A DNA stretch of 64,000 bases. Source: Sphingomonas sp. TREG-RG-20F-R18-01. Lineage in GTDB: Bacteria; Pseudomonadota; Alphaproteobacteria; Sphingomonadales; Sphingomonadaceae. The stretch spans positions 930,001-994,000 of the forward strand of contig NZ_JAKNQQ010000001.1 in the NCBI RefSeq assembly GCF_022662475.1, written 5' to 3'. Below the pieces are notes generated by a model, which saw only the letters and a program-made list of their open reading frames with translations, was not told the DNA's origin and searched no databases. Below, in pieces: positions 29,081 to 36,501 of this stretch (position 1 is its first letter; each line of letters opens with the position of its first letter). The translations under genes were made by a program, and so were the position numbers.

Positions 29081-29947
29081 ATGACCGAAGATACGCATGT
29101 TCTCGACGCCCCTCCCGAAGGCGCCAACGCCGACTGGACGATCCCGCAAAACTGGGCGCATTTCACGGCGGAAGAACATCGCGTCTGGGACACGCTGTTC
29201 GAACGGCAAGCGAAACTGCTCCCCGGCCGGGCATCGGACGCCTATCTACGGGGTCTTGATGTACTGAAGCTGTCCAAACCCGGGATTCCCGATTTCGAGG
29301 AATTGTCCGAACGCCTGATGAAGCTGACCGGCTGGCAAGTGGTGGCCGTCCCCGGTCTGGTACCCGACGACGTCTTTTTCGACCATATGGCGAATCGCCG
29401 CTTCGTGGCCGGCAATTTCATCCGCCGCGCGGACCAGCTCGATTACCTTCAGGAGCCCGACGTCTTCCACGACGTGTTCGGCCATGTGCCGATGCTCGCC
29501 GATCCGGTCTTCGCCGATTATCTGGCCGCCTATGGCCGCGGCGGGCAGCGCGCACAGGGGTTGGACGCGCTGAAATATCTCGGCCGACTCTATTGGTATA
29601 CGGTGGAGTTTGGCCTGATCGCCGAGCCGGAGGGCCTGCGCATCTACGGGGCCGGCATCGTGTCGAGCTTCGCCGAGAGCCGCTTCGCGCTCGACGATGC
29701 CAGTCCCAACCGCATCGCCTTCGATCTGAAGCGCGTGATGCGGACCGAATATCGCATCGACGATTTCCAGCAGAACTATTTCGTGATCCCCAGCCTGGAG
29801 GAGTTGCTCCGCGTCACGGTGGAAACCGATTTCGGCCCGCTATACCAGGAGCTGGCAAGCGTTCCCGACGTGCCGGTGGCCGATGTCTTGCCGCAGGACA
29901 GGATGATCACGAACGGAACCCAGGCCTATGCGTTGTGCAAGCGGTAG
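29081..29947 (+). CDS. phhA: Phenylalanine-4-hydroxylase
   Basis: Hydroxylates phenylalanine to tyrosine with a pterin cofactor and Fe(II). It is 288 residues, the single-domain bacterial form. The iron ligands are the two histidines of FHDVFGHVPML and the glutamate of YWYTVEFGLI. GYQVVAVPG-like LTGWQVVAVPGL precedes them, as in the family. A pterin carbinolamine dehydratase (phhB) is not in the window. The 22-bp gap to the following EthD gene suggests one transcript. Confidence 0.95.
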   Translation: MTEDTHVLDAPPEGANADWTIPQNWAHFTAEEHRVWDTLFERQAKLLPGRASDAYLRGLDVLKLSKPGIPDFEELSERLMKLTGWQVVAVPGLVPDDVFFDHMANRRFVAGNFIRRADQLDYLQEPDVFHDVFGHVPMLADPVFADYLAAYGRGGQRAQGLDALKYLGRLYWYTVEFGLIAEPEGLRIYGAGIVSSFAESRFALDDASPNRIAFDLKRVMRTEYRIDDFQQNYFVIPSLEELLRVTVETDFGPLYQELASVPDVPVADVLPQDRMITNGTQAYALCKR

Positions 29948-29969
29948 ACGTTCTCGAAAGGAATCCATC

Positions 29970-30275
29970 GTGATCATCGTCAGCATCCTGTACGAAAAGC
30001 CCGATCGCTTCGACCAAGACTATTATCTTACCCAGCACATGCCGATGGTGCGCGACCGGTGGTCGCAGGAACTGACCGGTACGCGCGTGCTCAAGGGTGT
30101 GCCGGGACCGGATGGCGGCGCACCTGCTTTCGCGATCATCGCGGAACTGTCGTTCGCGTCGATGGCGGCGGTGCAGCAGGCGATGAGCGGCCCGCATGCG
30201 CAGGAGATCTTCGCCGACGTGGCGAACTTTACCGACGTCAGCCCCAGGCAACTGATCAGCGAAGTGCTGGGCTGA
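29970..30275 (+). CDS. EthD-family small protein
   Basis: A 101-residue ferredoxin-like-fold protein. VSILYEKPDRFDQDYYLTQH with the HMPMV stretch is the EthD/YgiN-type signature of dimeric alpha-beta barrels. Family members assist or carry out degradation of ethers or polyketide cyclisation, but for most the role is unknown. It starts with GTG at 29970, with AAAGGAA 8 bases upstream, right after phhA. Confidence 0.8.
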   Translation: MIIVSILYEKPDRFDQDYYLTQHMPMVRDRWSQELTGTRVLKGVPGPDGGAPAFAIIAELSFASMAAVQQAMSGPHAQEIFADVANFTDVSPRQLISEVLG

Positions 30276-30278
30276 AGG

Positions 30279-31211
30279 TCACAGGTCCAGCGCCCAGCCG
30301 TCGCGCCCCTTGGGGTCGATCGGCTGGGTCGGGACATAGCGCTGCGCTGCCGCGGTCAACCGCAGAATCGTCCAGTCGCCGCGACGATCGATCTCGGTGA
30401 GCACGCAACCACACCGTTCAAAGGCCGCGACGACATCGGCGCGCTGCGTATCGAGCAGTCCGGCCAGCACGATCGTCGCCCGTGGGGCCGCGATCGCGGC
30501 AATTTCGGGTGCCATCGAGACCAGCGGCCCCGCCAGGATATTGGCGATCACCAAATCATAGGGCGCGCGCGCGGTGATCGCATCGTCCAGCGTCCCGTCC
30601 GCGACGATGAGATCGACCGCAGCGACGCCGTTCACGTCGGCATTCTCGCGGGTCACGACGATCGCGCGCGGATCGATGTCGGTCGCGAGGATCTCGGCGT
30701 CGGGCCAAAGATGCCGCGCCGCAAAGGCAAGCAGGCCAGTCCCCGTGCCGATGTCGATCGCACGGGTGAATCGTGCATCCGCCATGCGGTCGAGCATCGC
30801 GAGACACCCCGAAGTGGTCGCATGGTGCCCCGTCCCAAATGCCTGCCCGGCCTCAATCAGAAAGGCGCGACCACCGGCTGGCACGTGGACGGGATGCGCA
30901 CTGGTGTGCACGAGGAACCGCCCTTCGGCGATCGGCTCCAGCCCCTGCTGGCTGAGCGTGACCCAATCCTCGTCCGCAAGCATCTCCACCTGGGGTGACA
31001 CGCTGGTCGCGCTCGGCACCAGAGCGTGGATCAGCGCGATCGTCTCCGGGGCGGGCTCCGCCTCGAGATAGGCGTCGAGGCGCCAATGCTCCCGGTCGTC
31101 CTCATAAAGCTCGGTCGTCATCAGCACGACGCCTTCGGCAATATCCTCGCCGGCGTCGATCGCCTCGGCCTCGGCGCGAGTGCAGGGAAGGCTCAATTTC
31201 CAGCTGGTCAT
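30279..31211 (-). CDS. prmA: Ribosomal protein L11 methyltransferase
   Basis: Trimethylates lysines and the N-terminus of ribosomal protein L11 using S-adenosylmethionine; 310 residues. The SAM-binding core is AIDIGTGTGLLAFAA, preceded by the family signature GQAFGTGHHATTSGCL, and DLVIANILAGPL is motif IV. The first 100 residues form the L11-recognising domain. It is convergent with the EthD gene and 3 bases away from its stop. Confidence 0.94.
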   Translation of the reverse strand: MTSWKLSLPCTRAEAEAIDAGEDIAEGVVLMTTELYEDDREHWRLDAYLEAEPAPETIALIHALVPSATSVSPQVEMLADEDWVTLSQQGLEPIAEGRFLVHTSAHPVHVPAGGRAFLIEAGQAFGTGHHATTSGCLAMLDRMADARFTRAIDIGTGTGLLAFAARHLWPDAEILATDIDPRAIVVTRENADVNGVAAVDLIVADGTLDDAITARAPYDLVIANILAGPLVSMAPEIAAIAAPRATIVLAGLLDTQRADVVAAFERCGCVLTEIDRRGDWTILRLTAAAQRYVPTQPIDPKGRDGWALDL

Positions 31212-31270
31212 GGTCCCGCTCCTGCCCGCCTACGCACCGACGCGCAAGCGTCCTACAAACCCCTTCTTCT

Positions 31271-31354
31271 CTTCGTGGCTTTGTGGCTTCGTGCGATTCC
31301 ATTCTGCCTTCTTCAGAAGAAGATGGACTCGCACAAAGGCACAAAGCCACGAAG
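31271..31354. repeat. Family D: 84-bp imperfect inverted repeat
   Basis: CTTCGTGGCTTTGTG at 31271 is mirrored by CACAAAGCCACGAAG ending at 31354, and the arms continue to pair imperfectly (GTGCGA with TCGCAC, TCCAT with ATGGA) down to an AGAAGA-rich centre. It lies between the end of the efflux operon and the start of prmA. It could form one long hairpin, a possible terminator of the operon; only one copy is present here. Confidence 0.75.
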
Positions 31355-31385
31355 GTAGAAGTAGATGTTATTGCGCTGCGCGCGA

Positions 31386-32594
31386 CTATTCGTGGCGCAG
31401 CGCGTCGATCGGGTTGAGCGCGGCGGCACGGCGGGCCGGGAAATAGCCGAAGACGACGCCGATCACCGCCGAGATCGCAAAGGCGATCATGTTGATCTGC
31501 GGATCGAACAGATAGTCGACCTTCATCACCCCCGCGAGCGACAACACCGCCATCTGCGCGACCACCAGCCCGATCAGCCCGCCCAGCATCGACAAGGCGA
31601 TGGCCTCGACGAGAAACTGGAGCAACACCTCCCGCGCGACCGCGCCGATCGCCAGGCGAATGCCGATCTCGCGTGTCCGCTCGGTCACCGAGACGAGCAT
31701 GATGTTCATGATCCCGATCCCCCCGACGATCAGGCTGATCGCCGCCACTGCGGTGACGATCCCCGTCAATAGCGTGGTCGACTGGGTCAGCGTTGCCGAA
31801 ATCTGGGCGGTGTCGAAGATGTTGAAGTCATCGTCCTTGCCGCCGTTGATGTTGCGGCGTTCGCGCAGCAGGTCCTCGATCGAGGATTGCACCGCTGCGC
31901 TCGAATAGGCCTGATCGACGCCCACCAGCATCAGCTTGAGGTCGGTCGAACCGGTGAAACGACGTTGCACAGCCTTCAACGGCATGATCACGACATCGTC
32001 CTGATCGCCGCCAAAGCCGGCCTGTCCGCGTGCCGACAGTCGCCCGATCACGTCGCACGAGATTCCGCCGATCCGCATCCGCGTGCCGAGCGGGGATCCG
32101 CCGCGATACAGGTTCGTGTTGACCGTATTGCCGATGATGCAGACCGATTTGCCCGCGCCTTCTTCGGCGGGCGTGAAATAGCGGCCCTCGGTCAGCGGCC
32201 ACGGCTGAACCTGGAAATAGGCGTTGGTCGTGCCGTTGAGCGTGGTCGACCAGTTGGCGCCCTCGTAGATCGCGGTCGCGGTGGTGCCCGCCTGTGCGGC
32301 GACGGCGGTGACGCCCGCGATCTGGTCGCGGATCGCGATCGCGTCCTGCGGCTTGAAGTCGGGCGGACGCGGGCCCCCACCGCCGCGCCCGAAACCCTGC
32401 CCAGGGCGGACCTGGAGGATGTTGGTGCCGAGCGAGGAGATCGACTTCTGCACCGCAGCGGTGGTCGCCTTGCCGAGCGTAACCATCGTCACGACGGCGG
32501 CGACGCCGATAATGATCCCGAGCGTGGTGAGAAACGAGCGCAGCTTGTGCCGCGCGATCGAGCGCAGCGCGAGGAGGAGGGTCGTGCCCAGCAT
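31386..32594 (-). CDS. MacB-like ABC transporter permease
   Basis: Inner-membrane subunit of a tripartite efflux pump, 402 residues. One helix near the N-terminus, a large periplasmic domain (about 45-270) and three C-terminal helices match MacB/FtsX topology. The RSFLTTLGIIIGVAAVV start and GIMNIMLVSVTERTREIGIR are family signatures. It lacks the fused ATPase found in E. coli MacB; that part is encoded by the gene just upstream. GGAGGGG 8 bases before the ATG lies inside the neighbouring repeat. Confidence 0.92.
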   Translation of the reverse strand: MLGTTLLLALRSIARHKLRSFLTTLGIIIGVAAVVTMVTLGKATTAAVQKSISSLGTNILQVRPGQGFGRGGGGPRPPDFKPQDAIAIRDQIAGVTAVAAQAGTTATAIYEGANWSTTLNGTTNAYFQVQPWPLTEGRYFTPAEEGAGKSVCIIGNTVNTNLYRGGSPLGTRMRIGGISCDVIGRLSARGQAGFGGDQDDVVIMPLKAVQRRFTGSTDLKLMLVGVDQAYSSAAVQSSIEDLLRERRNINGGKDDDFNIFDTAQISATLTQSTTLLTGIVTAVAAISLIVGGIGIMNIMLVSVTERTREIGIRLAIGAVAREVLLQFLVEAIALSMLGGLIGLVVAQMAVLSLAGVMKVDYLFDPQINMIAFAISAVIGVVFGYFPARRAAALNPIDALRHE

Positions 32595-32599
32595 TACTC

Positions 32600-32766
32600 T
32601 AGCCCCTCCCCTTCAGGAGTGTCGGGTCGGCCATGCCCCCGGCATGGCCTGAAGGATGCGGGGCATCCTTCACCCGACACTGGGCTGGGGTGGGGGCGTG
32701 CAGCAGAAGTAAGCTCTCTGCGAGGCACGGCCCCACCCCCAACCCCTCCCCTGAAGGGGAGGGGCT
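32600..32766. repeat. Family B palindrome pair with an inserted three-way junction
   Basis: The ends are the CCCCTCCCCTTCAG palindromic unit and its inward-facing partner (CCCCTCCCCTGAAGGGGAGG). The left unit is broken by a 64-bp insert at 32618-32681: an outer 9-bp stem (32618-32626 with 32673-32681), a perfect 9-bp hairpin (32629-32649) and a perfect 10-bp hairpin (32650-32672). It is the only copy with such an insert. It separates the ATPase and permease genes of the efflux operon. Confidence 0.85.
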
Positions 32767-32781
32767 TTTGGGTTACGCGCG

Positions 32782-33537
32782 TCACGACGCCACCTCGCCC
32801 TGGTGATGCTGCGTGTCGATCCGCTCGACAAGCCCGTCCTTGAAATGTACGATCGTCCGCGCGAACGCCGCCATGTCAGGTTCGTGCGTCACCATGATCA
32901 CCGTGATCCCGCTGTCGCGGTTCAACCCCGACAGCAATTCCATGATCTCGACCGAGCGTTCCGAATCCAGATTTCCCGTCGGCTCGTCCGCAAGCAAAAC
33001 CGCCGGGCTGGTGACGATCGCGCGCGCGATCGCGACGCGCTGCTGCTGCCCGCCCGACAGTTCGGCGGGCGTATGGTCCCACCAGTTCGCCAGCCCCACC
33101 TTATCCAGCGCCGCCATCGCCGCCGCCCGCCGCGCGCCCTTCGCGTCGCCGCGATACAGCAACGGCAGCTCGACATTCTCGAGTGCGGTCGTGCGCGCGA
33201 GCAAGTTGAACCCCTGGAACACGAAGCCGAGATACTTGCGCCGCAACAGTGCGCGCTGGTCGCGATCGAGCGATTCGACATGGACGCCCTTGAACGCGAA
33301 CGTGCCGCCGGTCGGCACGTCGAGACAGCCGAGAATGTTCATCGTGGTCGACTTGCCCGATCCGCTCGCGCCCATCACCGCGACGAAATCGCCCTGCGTG
33401 ATGTCGAGGTCGATCCCCTTGAGCGCGAGGAACGCGGTCGCGCCTTCGCCATAGCTCTTGGTGACGCTGCGCAGCGAGATGATCGGGAGCCCCGGCACCG
33501 CCCCGTGAAGCGGCAGGGGCGCGGGGTTACTGGCCAC
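32782..33537 (-). CDS. MacB-like ABC transporter ATP-binding protein
   Basis: ATPase partner of the MacB-like permease, 251 residues. Walker A GASGSGKST, Q-loop FVFQGFNLL, signature LSGGQQQR, Walker B VLLADEPTGNLD and H-loop VTHEPDM are all intact; the ADEPTGNLDS form is typical of MacB/LolD. I place the start at GTG 33537, which overlaps the adaptor's stop by 11 bases; no ATG suits, and the frame upstream is only antisense-like coding. The order NodT, adaptor, ATPase, permease gives a full export system. Confidence 0.9.
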   Translation of the reverse strand: MASNPAPLPLHGAVPGLPIISLRSVTKSYGEGATAFLALKGIDLDITQGDFVAVMGASGSGKSTTMNILGCLDVPTGGTFAFKGVHVESLDRDQRALLRRKYLGFVFQGFNLLARTTALENVELPLLYRGDAKGARRAAAMAALDKVGLANWWDHTPAELSGGQQQRVAIARAIVTSPAVLLADEPTGNLDSERSVEIMELLSGLNRDSGITVIMVTHEPDMAAFARTIVHFKDGLVERIDTQHHQGEVAS

Positions 33538-34942
33538 CGCCCTGCCCGCCCGATCGCCGCCGTTGCCCCCCGCCGCTGCCGGAGCCTGCTGCCGCACCGG
33601 ACGAACCCTTCGCGAGTTGCCCGGTGATGACCTTGTCGCCAGGCTTGAGCGCACCGCCGATCACTTCGGTCATCGTCCCGTTGCTTTCGCCGGTGGTGAT
33701 CGCGACGGGTTGCGCGGTCCCCTCCGCTCCGAGCGTGTAGACGGTCTGCGATCCCCCGCGCTTGACCGTCTCGCCCTTCCCGCTGCCCGCGCCACCCCGC
33801 CGCGGCCGTCCGGGAACGAGCGCGCCCGCGATCCCCTTGTTCGCGGTCGCGGTCGTATCCACCGGCTTGAAGCGCAGCGCTGCGTTGGGGACGAGCAGGA
33901 CATTGGGCTTTGCCGTGGTGACAATGTCGGCGGTCGCGGTCATGCCCGGGCGCAGCTGCAGCCCGGAGTTGGCGACCGAAAGCGTGGCGCTGTAGGACAC
34001 GACCTGCCCCGCGGTAGTGGTCGTCGTCGCGCTGGTTGACGCCGTGGTCGACGCACTGAGGTTCGACCCCAGATCGACCCGCGTGATCGCGGCGGGGAAT
34101 GTCTTGCCCGGGAACGCGTCGACCGTGAAGGTCGCGCTCTGCCCTTCCTTCACCGAGCCGACGTCGGCCTCGTCGATCGCGACCGCGAGTTTCATCCGGC
34201 TGAGGTCCTCCGCGATCACGAACAGGGTCGGCGTGCTGAACGACGCCGCGACGGTCTGACCCGGCTCGATCTGACGCGCGAGGACGACACCGTTGACCGG
34301 GGAACGGACCACGGTCTTCACCAGCTGCGTCGCATTCGACGACAACGTTGCGCGCGCCGAAACCACGTTGGCCTGCGCCGCGCGCACATTCGCAATGCCG
34401 CGGTCCCGGTCGGCGCGTGCCTGGTCGAGCTCGGTCTTGGCGGGAACACGACCGCCCGACAGGCGGCTTACCTCTTGGTAGCGCGCGAGTGTCGCATTGG
34501 CCTGCGCGAGCGTCGCCTGATTCTGCGCCACCGTCGCGACTGCCGCATCGAGCGCCGCCTGGCTCTGGTTGACCGCGTCCTGAAAGCGCGACGGATCGAC
34601 CAGCGCAAGCGGCTGGTTCTTGGTCACGCGATCGTTGACGTCGACCACGACCTTGGTGACGAGGCCGGACAGTTCCGAGCCGACCTGGACCTGGTTGGTC
34701 GGCTGCAGCTTGCCGGTCGCCGAAACGCTGACCGAAAGCGCGCCGCGCTCTACCGCCGCCGTTGCATAGTCCGGCTTGTCCGACCCGGCGAAACAGCTCT
34801 TCAACAGCAGGAGCAACAACAGCACGCCGACTGCGACAAGCACCCACTTCGCCCAGCGCCGCCATGCCGGGACAGGCTTGGCGCCCAGAAAGGCGTCCAG
34901 ATCGGTATTGGCGGGAACAGAGGTCGGGGGCGTGCTGGCCAT
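33527..34942 (-). CDS. MacA/HlyD-like periplasmic adaptor
   Basis: Membrane-fusion protein linking the ABC permease to the outer-membrane channel; 471 residues. One helix (about 33-48) anchors it. Lipoyl-like halves (ELSGLVTKVVVDVNDRV and VRSPVNGVVLARQIEPGQTV) flank an alpha-hairpin (about 115-195), followed by beta-barrel and membrane-proximal domains. The end is unusual: about 25 residues of Gly/Ser/Gln/Arg. Its ATG follows directly on the TAA of the NodT gene with AGGAA before it. Confidence 0.92.
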   Translation of the reverse strand: MASTPPTSVPANTDLDAFLGAKPVPAWRRWAKWVLVAVGVLLLLLLLKSCFAGSDKPDYATAAVERGALSVSVSATGKLQPTNQVQVGSELSGLVTKVVVDVNDRVTKNQPLALVDPSRFQDAVNQSQAALDAAVATVAQNQATLAQANATLARYQEVSRLSGGRVPAKTELDQARADRDRGIANVRAAQANVVSARATLSSNATQLVKTVVRSPVNGVVLARQIEPGQTVAASFSTPTLFVIAEDLSRMKLAVAIDEADVGSVKEGQSATFTVDAFPGKTFPAAITRVDLGSNLSASTTASTSATTTTTAGQVVSYSATLSVANSGLQLRPGMTATADIVTTAKPNVLLVPNAALRFKPVDTTATANKGIAGALVPGRPRRGGAGSGKGETVKRGGSQTVYTLGAEGTAQPVAITTGESNGTMTEVIGGALKPGDKVITGQLAKGSSGAAAGSGSGGGQRRRSGGQGGGQ

Positions 34943-36424
34943 TTAGCGTTCCTGGCGGACGATGGGGTTTGACGCGGGCGCGGCGATCACAGCGGTCGGA
35001 TCGGCAGTGCTGTCCCACCCGCCGCCCAGCGCGAGGAACAATTGCACCAACGCGGTCGCCCGGTCCGACTGCGCCTGGCTCAGACCGTTGCGTGCATTGA
35101 GCAGGCTGGTTTCGGTGGTGTTCAACGTGACGAAGTCGGTCAGCCCCGCGCGATACTGGGTGCGCGAAAGGATCGCGCTGTTGTTCGCCGCATCGAGCGC
35201 GATCGCGAATTGCTCGGCACGCCGCTTGGCGGAATCGAGCGCCACGACCGCATTCTCGACATCCTCCAGTCCCTGCAGGACGGTCGACTTGTAGGCCGCG
35301 AATGCACCATCGGCGGCGGCTTCGTTGCTGCGCACCTGCGCCCGCAATCGACCGCCGTTGAAGATCGCCTGCGTCAAACCGGCAAACACCTGCCCCGCGA
35401 TGGTCTGGAACAGGCTGCCGAGCTTGGACGCATCGGTCGACAGGCTGCCGCTGATCGCGAGCGCTGGATAGAGTTGCGCCTTGGCCACACCGATCTGCGC
35501 GGTCGTCGCGGCGAGCTGGCGCTCGGCCGCCCGGACATCGGGGCGCTGGCGCAGCGTATCGAGCGGCACGCCGATCGCGACGCTGTCGGGCCCGGCGGGA
35601 ATCGGTCGTGTTGCCGCAAGCTCCCCCTTGAGCGCTCCGGGAGCCTGCCCGGTCAGCACACCGATCCGCGAGACCGCGGCGTTGTAATTCTGTTCGATCG
35701 TCGGGATCGTCGCTGCGGTGCTGGCCCGCTGCGAGCGCGCCTGTTCGACATCGAGCGAGGAGACCAGCCCGGCCTGCACACGGAATCCCGCGATCTCGAG
35801 ATTGTCGTCCTGCACCCGCAACGACGCGCGCGCATTGGCAAGCTGCGCCTGGTAGAGCCGCGCGAGCATGTAGTTGCGTGCCGCCTCCGCCTCGGTCGAA
35901 AGGAGCACCGTCGCCAGATCGTAGCCCGACGTCTCATATTGCGCGCGCGACGATTCGATCGTGCGGCGGATCTCGCCGAACAGCCCGACCTGATATTGCA
36001 CGTCGAGCCCGAGCGATAACGTATCCCCCGATCCGCGCCCGGTCACGATCGTCGCACCGCCCGGCAACGTCGTCGTCCCGCCAACGATGCTTTGCGAGCG
36101 GGTATAGCCGGCCGAGCCGCTGAGCGTCGGCAGCAGCTGCGCGCGCGACTGGACCAGGGCCTCGCGCGCCTGCCGCAACCGCGCGAGCGCTTGCGCGATA
36201 TCGAGGTTGTTGGCGCGCGCACGCTCGACCACGCTGGTCAGCAGCGGGTCGTCGAACCGCGTCCACCAGGCCGTGAGATCGCCGCGCGCCTGCGCCGGGA
36301 GCGGCACCGAATAGGCATCCGGCACGCCAAGCGCGGCTGGCGTAGCGGGATGGTAATTCGGTCCAACGGTGCAGGCGACCAGCGGGAACGTCAGGGCGAA
36401 CGACAGGATCGGGCGGTGACGCAT
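34943..36424 (-). CDS. NodT-family outer-membrane efflux lipoprotein (TolC-like)
   Basis: Outer-membrane channel of the tripartite pump; 493 residues. A lipoprotein signal peptide ends in the lipobox LVAC (cysteine at about 18), followed by TVGPNYHPA, the usual NodT start. Two repeats of the outer-membrane-factor domain follow, with long helices, for example LARLRQAREALVQSRAQLLPTLS. I chose ATG 36424 because it puts the signal peptide first. It heads the operon NodT-adaptor-ATPase-permease; no regulator is adjacent. Confidence 0.92.
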   Translation of the reverse strand: MRHRPILSFALTFPLVACTVGPNYHPATPAALGVPDAYSVPLPAQARGDLTAWWTRFDDPLLTSVVERARANNLDIAQALARLRQAREALVQSRAQLLPTLSGSAGYTRSQSIVGGTTTLPGGATIVTGRGSGDTLSLGLDVQYQVGLFGEIRRTIESSRAQYETSGYDLATVLLSTEAEAARNYMLARLYQAQLANARASLRVQDDNLEIAGFRVQAGLVSSLDVEQARSQRASTAATIPTIEQNYNAAVSRIGVLTGQAPGALKGELAATRPIPAGPDSVAIGVPLDTLRQRPDVRAAERQLAATTAQIGVAKAQLYPALAISGSLSTDASKLGSLFQTIAGQVFAGLTQAIFNGGRLRAQVRSNEAAADGAFAAYKSTVLQGLEDVENAVVALDSAKRRAEQFAIALDAANNSAILSRTQYRAGLTDFVTLNTTETSLLNARNGLSQAQSDRATALVQLFLALGGGWDSTADPTAVIAAPASNPIVRQER

Positions 36425-36501
36425 CGCCTCTATGTGGCTAACACACCGCGCGCGGTCCACCGATTTCTTGTTACAAGCTTTTGCAAAGGTGCAATCGCGG
36501 G

